A stretch of 42,767 bases of DNA from Devosia sp. (GCF_028290435.1 NZ_JAQGJV010000005.1:1-42767); one strand, 5' to 3'; numbered from the stretch's first letter, positions 16,291 through 24,568 are shown. Numbers and translations: made by a program. The notes: a model not told the origin generated them from the sequence alone.

Positions 16291-16319
16291 TTGACGACTA
16301 ACATGTTAGTTGCTAGGGC
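16291..16319 (+). promoter_or_regulatory. lldD: predicted lldD promoter
   Basis: TTGACG (16291-16296), 17 bases, then TAGGGC (16314-16319). The palindromic operator fills the spacer exactly. Initiation near 16326 would leave a leader of about 16 bases that still contains the GGGAG ribosome site at 16331-16335. The -10 is weak. Confidence 0.55.
16297..16310. promoter_or_regulatory. GntR operator copy 3 (lldD)
   Basis: ACTAACATGTTAGT, a perfect 14-base palindrome with the same 12-base core as copies 1 and 2. Placed between the -35 and -10 of lldD, it would block polymerase when bound. It links lactate oxidation to the sugar-acid genes 5 kb away. Confidence 0.8.
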
Positions 16320-16341
16320 AGGGCAACCTTGGGAGCCCAGC

Positions 16342-17529
16342 ATGGCCGCACTCGACAAAATCCTCACCGTCGCCGAAATGAAAACGGCCGCTCACCGGCG
16401 CGTGCCCAAGATGTTCTTCGAATATGCCGATAGCGGCAGCTATACCGAAAGCACCTATCGAGAAAACGAGAGCGATTTTGCCAAGATCAAGCTGAAGCAG
16501 AAGGTGGCCGTCAACCTCGAGGGCCGCAATCTCAAGACCACGATGCTGGGCAAGCCCATCACCATGCCGGTCGCCATCGCGCCGGCCGCGACGGGCGGCA
16601 TGCAGGTGGCCGATGGCGAGATCAAGGCCGCCAAGGCCGCCGAGAAATTCGGCATTCCCTTCGCGCTTTCGACCATGAGCGTCTGCTCGATCGAGGACAT
16701 CGCCGAAAACACCACGGCGCCGTTCTGGTTCCAGCTCTATGTGATGCGCGACCGCGGCTTCATCGAGCGCATGATCGACCGCGCCAAGGCGGCCAAGTGC
16801 TCGGCGCTGGTGCTGACCATGGATTTGCAGATCCTGGGTCAGCGCCACAAGGACATCCATAACGGGCTCTCCACCCCGCCCAAATTCAATGCCTATTCGA
16901 TCTGGCAGATGATGCAGCATCCGGCGTGGTGCATGCGCATGCTCGGCACCAAGCGGCATACCTTTCGCAACATCGTCGGCCATGTGAGCGGCGATCACGA
17001 CCTGGCCTCGCTGTCGGCCTGGACCGCCAGCCAGTTCGACCTCACGCTCAATTGGGGCGATATCGCCTGGGTCAAGAAGCGCTTTGGCGGCCCGGTCATC
17101 GTCAAGGGCGTGCTCGATCCGGAAGACGCGCTGGCCGCGGTGAACAATGGTGCGGACGCCGTGATCGTCTCCAATCATGGCGGTCGCCAGCTCGACGGCG
17201 CCCCCTCGACCATCCGCGTGCTTCCCGAGATCATCGACGCCATCGGCAACAAGACCGAAGTGTATCTCGATAGCGGCATCCGCTCGGGTCAGGACGTGCT
17301 CAAGGCCATGGCCTACGGCGCCAAGGGAACCTTTATCGGCCGCCCCATGCTCTACGGCCTGGGCGCTGGCGGCGAAGCTGGCGTCACCCGCGTGCTCGAT
17401 ATCATCCGCAAGGAACTCGACACCACCATGGCGCTGTGCGGCGAACGCGACATCCTCAATGTTGGGCTGCACAATATTTATTCCAACGATATTCCAAAGC
17501 GGAACTCGCCGCTGGGGGCGAAGGGGTAG
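16342..17529 (+). CDS. lldD: FMN-dependent L-lactate dehydrogenase / alpha-hydroxy-acid oxidising protein
   Basis: A 395-residue flavoenzyme that oxidises L-lactate to pyruvate, passing electrons to the respiratory chain in LldD-type members. The family signature SNHGGRQLDGAPST lies around residue 278, with the catalytic histidine at about 279. IAPAATGGMQVADGE and ALSTMSVCSIEDIA form the early FMN pocket, and YLDSGIRSGQDVLKAMAYGA with FIGRPMLYGL binds the phosphate. The ATG at 16342 has GGGAG six bases away. A shared operator with the FAH gene suggests it consumes the L-lactate released by fuconate cleavage. Glycolate- or mandelate-type substrates remain possible. Confidence 0.92.
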   Translation: MAALDKILTVAEMKTAAHRRVPKMFFEYADSGSYTESTYRENESDFAKIKLKQKVAVNLEGRNLKTTMLGKPITMPVAIAPAATGGMQVADGEIKAAKAAEKFGIPFALSTMSVCSIEDIAENTTAPFWFQLYVMRDRGFIERMIDRAKAAKCSALVLTMDLQILGQRHKDIHNGLSTPPKFNAYSIWQMMQHPAWCMRMLGTKRHTFRNIVGHVSGDHDLASLSAWTASQFDLTLNWGDIAWVKKRFGGPVIVKGVLDPEDALAAVNNGADAVIVSNHGGRQLDGAPSTIRVLPEIIDAIGNKTEVYLDSGIRSGQDVLKAMAYGAKGTFIGRPMLYGLGAGGEAGVTRVLDIIRKELDTTMALCGERDILNVGLHNIYSNDIPKRNSPLGAKG

Positions 17530-17540
17530 GGGCACCTCTT

Positions 17541-17680
17541 TTCTTCTCCCCATCGGGGAGAAGGTGGCGCGTAGCGCCGGATGAGGGGGTGCGTTGGGTT
17601 GCTCAGAGGGCTGGGTTCGCGGCGACATTCCCCCTCACCCGTCTTGCTCCGCAAGCCGACCTCTCCCCGATGGGGAGAGG
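17541..17680. repeat. clustered-hairpin intergenic repeat R4, between convergent genes
   Basis: Four perfect hairpins in 140 bases: CTTCTCCCC-ATC-GGGGAGAAG (17543-17563), GGCGC-GTA-GCGCC (about 17566-17578), CTTGC-TCC-GCAAG (about 17643-17655) and CCTCTCCCC-GAT-GGGGAGAGG (17660-17680). The sequence differs from repeats R1-R3, though the architecture is similar. It separates the lldD stop from the anti-sigma stop and could act as a bidirectional terminator. Confidence 0.75.
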
Positions 17681-17707
17681 AAAAGGAAGCAGCAGGCGTA
17701 GCGTCAC

Positions 17708-18514
17708 TTATCCCCGATAGGGCGGGCCGGCCGTAACATCGCCTTCGGTCATCTGGCGGTACACAGCTTGGGAAACAGTTTTCATCTGCGCTTCGGGCAG
17801 GGTGCCCACCACCGTGCAGGTGATGCGCGCATTGGCCCAGTAGAACGCCTCGGCGCCGCCGGCATTGGCGAACTGATAGGCCGGCGCACGATCGGGCAGG
17901 GCGGCGGTGACATAGACCGTCACCCGATCCTTGGCGGCGTTTTCATACATCAATTGCGCGGCGCGGCCGCCCGCATTGGGCTCGCCCGGCAGCAGGCGTC
18001 CGCCAACCAAAGTGAACCCTTCGGCACTCAGATCGGGCGTATCAAGCGGCGTGGACAGCCGATTGGACAGCCAGGTCACCAGATGGTCCTGATCGGTCGC
18101 GGGCACTTCGACGGCGTGGCGGTTTTCGGCCACGAACACCGTGTGGGCGTTGACCGCGTCGGCGATCAGGCTGGCGCTGGCCGCGGGTGCGCCATTCAGC
18201 AGCGGACGGGCAAACCAGCCGCCGCCCAGCCCCAAGCCCACCAGCACGACCGCAGCGGCCGCCCAGCGCCAGGAGCGCATGCGGCGCGATCCGGTTGCGG
18301 CAGCAATCCGATGCGCACGCAGGCGCGCCGGAACCGGCTCAGAGCCGGCGGGGGCGAACAGCGCACGCAGGGCGTTGGACTGGCGCTGCCAGAGCAGCAC
18401 TTCGGCCGCCACCTCGGGATTGGCCGCCAGATGGGCCTCGACCGCCGGCCGATCGGCCGCATCGAGCTGGCCATCCACATAGGCCATCAGCATGTCGCGG
18501 GTCACGGCGCTCAT
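17708..18514 (-). CDS. anti-sigma factor, single-pass membrane protein
   Basis: A 268-residue protein. The N-terminal cytosolic anti-sigma helix bundle runs about 1-75 (MLMAYVDGQLDAADRPAVEA, then LAANPEVAAEV). It lacks the H-x3-C-x2-C zinc motif of ZAS-type factors. A membrane segment follows at about 83-103, then a periplasmic domain of about 160 residues (for example VTWLSNRLSTPLDTPDLSAE and GFTLVGGRLLPGEPNAGGRA). Its start overlaps the sigma gene's stop by four bases, so translation is coupled. It should hold the ECF sigma at the membrane until an unknown envelope or redox signal is sensed. Confidence 0.92.
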   Translation of the reverse strand: MSAVTRDMLMAYVDGQLDAADRPAVEAHLAANPEVAAEVLLWQRQSNALRALFAPAGSEPVPARLRAHRIAAATGSRRMRSWRWAAAAVVLVGLGLGGGWFARPLLNGAPAASASLIADAVNAHTVFVAENRHAVEVPATDQDHLVTWLSNRLSTPLDTPDLSAEGFTLVGGRLLPGEPNAGGRAAQLMYENAAKDRVTVYVTAALPDRAPAYQFANAGGAEAFYWANARITCTVVGTLPEAQMKTVSQAVYRQMTEGDVTAGPPYRG

Positions 18515-19017
18515 TTGACCGTCCTCAAATGCGGCTCGGCGCTATTGCCGGTGGCCACGCGCAGGGCCGCGCGGGCACGGCCCAGCCGGGACATCAGCGT
18601 GCCCTGGGGAATGCCGAGAATGGTCGCGGCCTCGGAATATGAGAGGCCTTCGAGGGCGATCAAGAGCAATGCTTCCTTCTGGTCGAGTGGTAAAGTTTCG
18701 ATGGCGCGCGCCATTTCGGCCAGCGCGATATGGCCCGGCTGCGTCGCCGGGGTGGAGGGCTCGGGGATGGTGTCGATATCCACCGTCTGGCCCCGTCTAT
18801 GGGAGGAACGCAGGCTGTTGCGATAAAGGTTCAGCAAAATGGTGAACAGCCAGGCGCGCACCGGGCCCGTGGGGCGGAACAGCGCGCGCCGGGAGATGGC
18901 GCGTTCCAGGCAATCCTGCACCAGATCATCGGCCAGATCGATATTGCGTGTCAGCGCCCGCGCATAACGCCGTAGCGCCGGCACGCAGGTTTCGACCTGG
19001 TCGAGAAAATCTGTCAA
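18511..19017 (-). CDS. ECF-family RNA polymerase sigma factor
   Basis: A 168-residue group 4 sigma factor. Region 2 spans about residues 10-75 (RRYARALTRNIDLADDLVQD, then PVRAWLFTILLNLYRN), and region 4 about 105-158 (LPLDQKEALLLIALEGLSYS, EAATILGIPQGTLMSRLGRA). It recruits polymerase to a small regulon, which probably includes its own operon. It lies 18 bases downstream of the secreted-repeat protein gene and overlaps the anti-sigma gene by four bases, so the three genes form one unit. I could not identify its target promoter with confidence. Confidence 0.95.
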   Translation of the reverse strand: MTDFLDQVETCVPALRRYARALTRNIDLADDLVQDCLERAISRRALFRPTGPVRAWLFTILLNLYRNSLRSSHRRGQTVDIDTIPEPSTPATQPGHIALAEMARAIETLPLDQKEALLLIALEGLSYSEAATILGIPQGTLMSRLGRARAALRVATGNSAEPHLRTVK

Positions 19018-19035
19018 GGAAGCCTGCTCAGTGGA

Positions 19036-19428
19036 TCATTCAACCGCAGTATGCCAGACGCCGCCGACGCCGTCGCCGGTGGTTTCACCAGCCTTGGTGT
19101 CCTTGAACCACAGATAGAGCGGCATGCCCTTATGGGCCCACATCTTGGAGCCGTCCTTGCGGTCGACCAGGGTGAAGTCACCCTCGGCCTTAGCAGAGGC
19201 ATCGGCCATCGCCGGTGGCCATTTGGTGGCGCAATCGTCGTAGCAATTGGTGACGCCGGCAGTGTCCTTGTCGAAAGTATAGAGGGTCATGCCCTTGGCA
19301 TCGGTCAGCACTTCCTTGCCACCGATTTCAGACGTCTTGACGGCGCCACCGGCATAATCTTCGGCGAAGGCGGGGGCGGAAAACAGCGCCAGCGCAGCGG
19401 CGCCGGCCAGAAGCATACGGATATTCAT
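19036..19428 (-). CDS. secreted-repeat (COG4315, PF03640-type) periplasmic protein
   Basis: A 130-residue exported protein with a signal peptide (about 1-22, ending APAFAE). It carries the family's two motifs, LYTFDKD and LYLWFKD, around the conserved GVTNCYDDCATKWPP segment with two cysteines, and ends GGVWHTAVE. The function of the family is unknown; relatives are often encoded beside ECF sigma/anti-sigma pairs, as here. As first gene of the operon it may be the main product induced by the sigma factor. The start at 19428 has GGAGG eight bases upstream; the reading upstream to 19497 is not family-like. Confidence 0.92.
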   Translation of the reverse strand: MNIRMLLAGAAALALFSAPAFAEDYAGGAVKTSEIGGKEVLTDAKGMTLYTFDKDTAGVTNCYDDCATKWPPAMADASAKAEGDFTLVDRKDGSKMWAHKGMPLYLWFKDTKAGETTGDGVGGVWHTAVE

Positions 19429-19642
19429 GGATTTTTCCTCCGTGTTCAGGGGGCCGTCATGGCGCCCTGCACAGGGATCAACACCGGTGCGAAACAATTA
19501 ATCCCCGGTCGCCGGAATAAACTTAAACTTCTGTGCTCAAGCGGCGGGCACATACTCACCTCGCTGGTGACAGGGCGGGCAAAAATGCTATGTGGCTGGC
19601 GCTGTGCCGAGGCGGCGCGGCATCTGTCGGGAGAGCGGAATA

Positions 19643-20620
19643 ATGTTTGTCGTTGGTGGGGAAAGCCTGATCGATCTGAAGGCCGAGGTGGAACTGGCGG
19701 ATGGCACGCTGATCAACCGGGATGGCGCTGGCCAGATCGTGATGACGGCGCATCCGGGCGGCTCGCCCTATAATTGCGCCATTGCGCTCGCCAGGCTGGG
19801 CAATGATACCGGCTTCCTCTGCCCGATTTCGGCCGATGCGTTCGGCGACTATCTGCTGGGGCCGCTCGATGCCGCTGGCGTCACCACGCTGCTGCCCGAG
19901 CGGGTGCCCGAATATACCACCCTGGCGGTGATCAATTTCGACGACAATCACAATGCCCGCTACGGGTTTTATCGCCAGGCCGATGGGGTTATCGATGCCG
20001 CCAAGGCTATCGCAGCGCTCCCCGATGACCTCAATCTCTATCAGATTGGCGGTTTCTGCCCGATGAAGGCCGACGAGGCCGTGGTCTGGCTGCAGATCGT
20101 GCAGGCGGCGATCGCCAAGGGCGCGACCATTTCGATCGATCCCAATGTGCGCCCCAGCCTCGTCGATGATTTCGAAGGCTACAAGCAGCGCCTGTCGGCC
20201 TTCCTCGACCTGGCCCATGTGGTCAAGGTGTCCGAGGAGGACTTGGCCGAACTGGATGCGGACAAGAGCATCGAGCAGCACGCGGCAGACCTGCTGGCCC
20301 GGCCCAATTGCCAGTTGGTGGTTGTAACGTTGGGCGAAAAGGGCTCGCGGGCCTTCACCGCGTCAGGCAAGGCCCAAGCCGATATTTATGCACCGCCAGT
20401 GTTTGGCGACACCGTGGGCGCCGGCGACAGTCTGATGGCGGGCGTACTGTCCTGGCTTAACGAGCGGCATCTGCTCAAGCCCGGCAAGCTCGATGACCTG
20501 GGAAGCGGCGCGCTCGCCGACATGCTGCGGTTCGGCGCGGTTGTCGCCGGGCTCAATTGCGGCGAAAAGGGCTGCAAGCCGCCGACCCGGGCGCAGGTGG
20601 ATGCTGTGCTCAACGCCTGA
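19643..20620 (+). CDS. PfkB-family carbohydrate kinase, fructokinase-like
   Basis: A 325-residue ribokinase-fold sugar kinase. The N-terminal GGSPYNCAIALARLGNDTGF binds the sugar, SIDPNVRPSLVDD is the central segment, and FGDTVGAGDSLMAGVLSWL is the C-terminal signature with the catalytic Asp and anion hole. Fructose is the likeliest substrate from overall similarity, as in alphaproteobacterial fructokinases; keto-deoxy sugar acids are another option in this family. The ATG at 19643 follows GGGAG. It stands alone, converging on nadB with five bases between stops. Confidence 0.9.
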   Translation: MFVVGGESLIDLKAEVELADGTLINRDGAGQIVMTAHPGGSPYNCAIALARLGNDTGFLCPISADAFGDYLLGPLDAAGVTTLLPERVPEYTTLAVINFDDNHNARYGFYRQADGVIDAAKAIAALPDDLNLYQIGGFCPMKADEAVVWLQIVQAAIAKGATISIDPNVRPSLVDDFEGYKQRLSAFLDLAHVVKVSEEDLAELDADKSIEQHAADLLARPNCQLVVVTLGEKGSRAFTASGKAQADIYAPPVFGDTVGAGDSLMAGVLSWLNERHLLKPGKLDDLGSGALADMLRFGAVVAGLNCGEKGCKPPTRAQVDAVLNA

Positions 20621-20625
20621 CGGCT

Positions 20626-22215
20626 TCAAGCCCCGGCGCGGATGGCGAGGGCTTCCTCAAGTGTCATCGTGGTGTGGTGTTCCCAGTTCTTGTCGTCGGT
20701 TTCGGGAAAGTCCGTGCGGAAATGGCCGCCGCGGCTTTCGGTACGCTTGAGGGCCGCCGCCGCGACCAGCGTGGCCGAGGTGGTCATGTTGAGATAGGCG
20801 CTGGTGACGTGCTCGGCATTGGCTTCGAGCGCCGCGATCCGGCGGAGCGCCTGCTTGAGCCCGGTGGCGTCGCGTTCGACACCCACGAGATCGGTCATGA
20901 TGTGGCGCAGGTTCTGCACCGCGGGCAGGTCGCGCAGCACCTGCTCGGCCTTTTCGCCCTCGGCCTCGTTCCACTCGATGCCCTTGAACGGCGCCAGATT
21001 GCGCACCGGCTCCAGCCCGCCAATGTCCTCGGCGATGCGCGCGCCATAGACGGTTGCTTCGAGCAGTGAATTGGAGGCCAGTCGATTGGCACCGTGCAGG
21101 CCCGTGCAGCTGGCCTCGCCGCAGACCCATAGGCCGGGGAGAGACGAGCGTCCACGCTCGTCGACCTTGACGCCGCCCATGTGGAAATGGGCGGCAGGCG
21201 TCACCGGGATCATGCCGGATACGGGGTCGATACCGGCATCGAGGCAGTACTTTGCCACGGTGGGGAAGCGGGTCAGTATCGCCTCGCCCAGCACTTTTCG
21301 CGTGTCGAGAAATACCTTATGCCCCGCCTGGATTTGGCGGAAATTGGCCCGGGCAACGACGTCGCGGGGTGCCAGTTCGGCGTCCGGGTGGATGGCTGGC
21401 ATGAAACGCTCGCCCAATTCGTTGACCAGGATCGCGCCTTCGCCGCGCAGCGCCTCGGTGGCGAGAGGGGCCGGATCGGCGCCAGTTGCGATGGCGGTGG
21501 GATGGAATTGCACGAATTCGGCGTCGGCGATCAGCGCGCCGGCGCGGGCCGCCATGCCCATGGCGTGGCCACGCACGCCGGGCGGATTGGTGGTGACGGC
21601 ATAGAGCCCGCCCAGTCCGCCGGCGGCGAGCACCGTGGCGCGGGCGCGGATGAAAACCGGCTCGGAATACCGGTCGCCCAACTTGCGGCAAAATACGCCG
21701 ACGATGCGGCCGTTATCCCGGGCGAGACTCAGCGCGGTAATGCCTTCGACGACGCGGATCGAGGGGGTGCGGCGCACCTCGGCGATGATGGCCTGCATAA
21801 TGGCCCAGCCGGCGCGGTCGCCCTCGACCTTGACGATGCGGTTGGCCGAATGGGCTGCCTCGCGGCCCAGCGCATAATGGCCGAAATCGTCGCGGTCAAA
21901 CGGCGTGCCCCAGCGCGCCAGGTCCTCGATGCGGGCAGCCGCTTCGGCGGTGACGGACTCGGCAATGCCATGATCGACAATACCGGCGCCGGCCATTTCT
22001 GTATCAACAGCATGGGCGTGGCTGCTGTCGCCCTCACCCACCGCAGCCGCCACGCCGCCCTGCGCCCAGGCCGATGACGCGCCAAAACCAAGAGGTTTGG
22101 GCGACAGCACTGTGACGGGCCGCGGTGCCAGCTTGAGCGCGCAGAACAAACCGGCAAGACCGGCACCCACGATCAGGGCGCCATCGGCGTTCAGGGTGTT
22201 GTCGAAAGTGGTCAT
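20626..22215 (-). CDS. nadB: L-aspartate oxidase
   Basis: First enzyme of de novo NAD synthesis: oxidises L-aspartate to iminoaspartate with FAD. The 529-residue protein shows the dinucleotide-binding GAGLAGLFCALKLAPRP near the N-terminus, SSAWAQGGVAAAVGEGDS, the ATVLAAGGLGGLYAVTTNPP segment, QFHPTAI, and LWVCGEASCTGLHGANRLAS with SNSLLEATVYGARIA near residue 380. A helical C-terminal domain follows. Product channelling to NadA is usual. nadA lies upstream in the same orientation but separated by an opposite-strand gene, and nadC is not in the window. Confidence 0.97.
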   Translation of the reverse strand: MTTFDNTLNADGALIVGAGLAGLFCALKLAPRPVTVLSPKPLGFGASSAWAQGGVAAAVGEGDSSHAHAVDTEMAGAGIVDHGIAESVTAEAAARIEDLARWGTPFDRDDFGHYALGREAAHSANRIVKVEGDRAGWAIMQAIIAEVRRTPSIRVVEGITALSLARDNGRIVGVFCRKLGDRYSEPVFIRARATVLAAGGLGGLYAVTTNPPGVRGHAMGMAARAGALIADAEFVQFHPTAIATGADPAPLATEALRGEGAILVNELGERFMPAIHPDAELAPRDVVARANFRQIQAGHKVFLDTRKVLGEAILTRFPTVAKYCLDAGIDPVSGMIPVTPAAHFHMGGVKVDERGRSSLPGLWVCGEASCTGLHGANRLASNSLLEATVYGARIAEDIGGLEPVRNLAPFKGIEWNEAEGEKAEQVLRDLPAVQNLRHIMTDLVGVERDATGLKQALRRIAALEANAEHVTSAYLNMTTSATLVAAAALKRTESRGGHFRTDFPETDDKNWEHHTTMTLEEALAIRAGA

Positions 22216-22289
22216 GACGGGCGCGGTCCTGCTTGCAAGATAGGTAGTTGTGCGTAAGGTCTCTCCCGTCGGGAAGGCGGAGAGCGTTT

Positions 22290-22733
22290 GTGGCCAGTGG
22301 CGATGACTACGGCTTTGGTGAAGGGGCTCAACGTGGCTTTGCGGCCGATCATACGCTGGATGCCTATACGGGTCTCTATCGTTTGGTGCTGCTCAGCTAC
22401 GGCTATCGCTGTGCCTTGACGGGCGCGCGCTTCGCCCCGCCGGTGCTGGCCTTGCATGCCGATCTCGATGTCGAGGCCATTCAGCCGCGCGAGCAGGGCG
22501 GGCCGCTCAGCATCGCCAACTACCTGCCCATGATCGCTTCGCTGGCGCGTCCGTTCCGCAGCGGCCTCATCACGATCGAGGATGATTACCGCATTGTCGT
22601 GCCGCATCCGGACCTGCTGGACAGCACCATGCTGGCGGCGTTGCGCGCGACCCTGATCGTGCCCGACGATGTGCTGTTCCGCCCCGGTGCGGAATTTCTG
22701 GCACATCACCGACGGTACGCTCTGAGCCGTTAA
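22290..22733 (+). CDS. HNH-fold protein lacking catalytic histidines (putative pseudoenzyme)
   Basis: A 147-residue protein that aligns by eye with the HNH_2-type (PF13391) nucleases of alphaproteobacteria: [15 protein letters not shown], then [20 protein letters not shown], then [16 protein letters not shown], and [14 protein letters not shown] at the end. Active relatives read A-A-H-I and H-W-M-F-D-R-G-L at the metal-binding positions. Here both histidines are replaced by Ala and the Asp by Arg. It therefore probably does not cut DNA. The GTG start at 22290 has GGAG seven bases upstream (a TTG at 22248 is the alternative). It lies between nadA and nadB on the opposite strand, and its stop interlocks with that of nadA. 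Function is unknown. Confidence 0.75.
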   Translation: MASGDDYGFGEGAQRGFAADHTLDAYTGLYRLVLLSYGYRCALTGARFAPPVLALHADLDVEAIQPREQGGPLSIANYLPMIASLARPFRSGLITIEDDYRIVVPHPDLLDSTMLAALRATLIVPDDVLFRPGAEFLAHHRRYALSR

Positions 22734-23797
22734 TCGCCCTTCCGGCTCATTTCGATCATGCGTTCCACGGCCAATCTTGCCGGAGCGCTGATGGCGGGGT
22801 CGACTGTGACCTCCTCGGTCATGGTGTGCAGCGACCAGAGGATGTTTTCCAGATTGATGCGCTTCATGTGCGGGCAGATGTTGCAGCCGCGCAGGAAATC
22901 GACGCCGGTGGTTTCGCTGGCGACATTGTCGGACATCGAGCATTCGGTGACCATGACCACGCGGGCCGGCTTTTGCGTCTTGACCCAATCAATCATTGCC
23001 GCCGTCGAGCCGGCAAAGTCCACCGCGTCGATCACCTCGGGCGGGCATTCAGGATGGGCGATGATCTTGGCCGTCGGATAGGCGTGGCGTAGCTCGGCAA
23101 TGTCTTCGGCGGTGAAGGTTTCGTGCACCTCGCAGGCGCCGGCCCAGGTGATGATCTTCTTGTGGGTTTTCTTGGCGGTGTTCTGCGCCAGAAACTGGTC
23201 GGGGATCATGATGACCGTGTCGCCCTCGATCCGGTTGACGATATCGGCGGCGTTGGACGAGGTGCAGCACACGTCGGTGACGGCTTTGACGGCGGCCGAG
23301 GTGTTGACATAGGTCACCACCGGCACGCCCGGATACATGGCCTTCATCGCCAGCACGTCCTCGACCGTAATCGAGGAGGCGAGCGAGCAGCCGGCGCGGC
23401 TATCGGGAATCAATACGGTTTTTTGCGGGTTCAGCAGCTTTGAGGTTTCGGCCATGAAGTGCACGCCGCATTGCACGATCACCGATTGCCTGACCTTGGT
23501 GGCCTCGATGGCGAGCTGCAGGCTGTCGCCGACAATATCGGCGACGCCGTGATAAATCTGCGGCGTCTGGTAATTGTGCGCCAGGATGACCGCGTCTTTT
23601 TCCGTCTTGAGCTGGTTGATCGCAAAGATCAGCGGTGCATAAAAGCTCCACTCGATCTGGGGGATCTTATCCTTGACCCTCTCGTAGACACTTTCGGTGG
23701 CCCGCTCGATCGCCTTGGAGAAGTGCAGATCGTATGACTCCCCCAGAATGGCGCGGGCATCATCCAGCGGCGTGAGGGCGTTGATCGTCTGAACCAT
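22730..23797 (-). CDS. nadA: quinolinate synthase
   Basis: Condenses iminoaspartate with dihydroxyacetone phosphate to quinolinate, using a [4Fe-4S] cluster. The 355-residue protein has [36 protein letters not shown] (first Cys), [11 protein letters not shown] (second), HPECPPEV and [16 protein letters not shown] (C-terminal cysteines), as in the NadA family. The ATG at 23797 has AGAGG eight bases upstream; the open frame extends much further up, but without family sequence. Its TAA stop shares TTAA with the HNH-fold gene. It is divergent from the KDPG aldolase gene. Confidence 0.97.
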   Translation of the reverse strand: MVQTINALTPLDDARAILGESYDLHFSKAIERATESVYERVKDKIPQIEWSFYAPLIFAINQLKTEKDAVILAHNYQTPQIYHGVADIVGDSLQLAIEATKVRQSVIVQCGVHFMAETSKLLNPQKTVLIPDSRAGCSLASSITVEDVLAMKAMYPGVPVVTYVNTSAAVKAVTDVCCTSSNAADIVNRIEGDTVIMIPDQFLAQNTAKKTHKKIITWAGACEVHETFTAEDIAELRHAYPTAKIIAHPECPPEVIDAVDFAGSTAAMIDWVKTQKPARVVMVTECSMSDNVASETTGVDFLRGCNICPHMKRINLENILWSLHTMTEEVTVDPAISAPARLAVERMIEMSRKGD

Positions 23798-23932
23798 CGT
23801 TGGACCTCTGGCGAGCCAAGTGCGCGGGCGGAACCTAGGTATTTTCATCGTGCATTTCAATGAAGAGGGTTGCGAGAATTTTTCCGAGCCCCTAACCGTT
23901 CGTGCACAACAGTTGTGATGCGGGAGTCCAAA

Positions 23933-24568
23933 ATGCCCCAAGATGCCGAAGCGATCCGTTCCATCCTGTCGCTCGCCCCGGTCATTCCGGTGATCATTCT
24001 GGACGATGTCAGCCAGGCGCGGCCGCTGGCCGAAGCGCTGGTGGCGGGCGGGCTGCCGATCCTCGAAGTCACGCTGCGCACGCCCAATGCGCTCAAGGTC
24101 ATGGAAGAAATGGCCAAGGTTACCGGCGCCATCGTCGGCTCGGGCACCGTGCGGAACGCCAACCATATGCAGCAATCGGTGGATGCCGGCTGCCGCTTCA
24201 TGGTGTCGCCGGGCATTTCGCCGCGCATTCTTGATGCCGCCGACGATATCGGCATTCCGCTGCTGCCGGGCATCGGAACCCCGAGCGAAGCGATGACCGC
24301 CAGCGAGCGTGGCTATTCCTTCCTCAAGTTTTTCCCGGCCGAAGCGCTGGGCGGCGCGCCGGTGCTCAAGGCCTTTGCCTCCCCGCTTTCCGATATCAAG
24401 TTCTGCCCCACCGGTGGCCTCGATCCCGTCAAGGCCAAGACCTACCTGGCGCTGCCCAATGTGATCTGCGTCGGCGGCTCTTGGATGATGCCGGCCGATG
24501 CGCTGGCCTCGGGCGATTGGGCCCAGATCGAAGCACTGGCGCGCGAGGCCAGCCAGTTGCGTGGCTAA
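23933..24568 (+). CDS. eda: 2-keto-3-deoxy-6-phosphogluconate aldolase (KDPG/KHG family)
   Basis: A 211-residue class I aldolase of the Entner-Doudoroff pathway that splits KDPG to pyruvate and glyceraldehyde 3-phosphate. [20 protein letters not shown] opens the barrel, [16 protein letters not shown] carries the catalytic Glu, [10 protein letters not shown] follows, the Schiff-base lysine is in [12 protein letters not shown] (Lys132), and CPTGGLDP plus VGGSWMMP bind phosphate. The start at 23933 has GGGAG six bases upstream. edd and zwf are not in the window. Its stop interlocks with that of the quinone oxidoreductase remnant. Confidence 0.95.
   Translation: MPQDAEAIRSILSLAPVIPVIILDDVSQARPLAEALVAGGLPILEVTLRTPNALKVMEEMAKVTGAIVGSGTVRNANHMQQSVDAGCRFMVSPGISPRILDAADDIGIPLLPGIGTPSEAMTASERGYSFLKFFPAEALGGAPVLKAFASPLSDIKFCPTGGLDPVKAKTYLALPNVICVGGSWMMPADALASGDWAQIEALAREASQLRG

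Noticed and set aside
10493..17529. The sugar-acid locus as a horizontally acquired island
   Set aside because: No integrase, flanking repeats, tRNA or visible composition shift; rnk and a kinase gene are interleaved.
22212..22988. 258-codon minus-strand frame over the HNH-fold gene and the nadA 3' end
   Set aside because: Low-complexity shadow sequence; it conflicts with nadA and with a plus-strand frame that has a family match and ribosome site.
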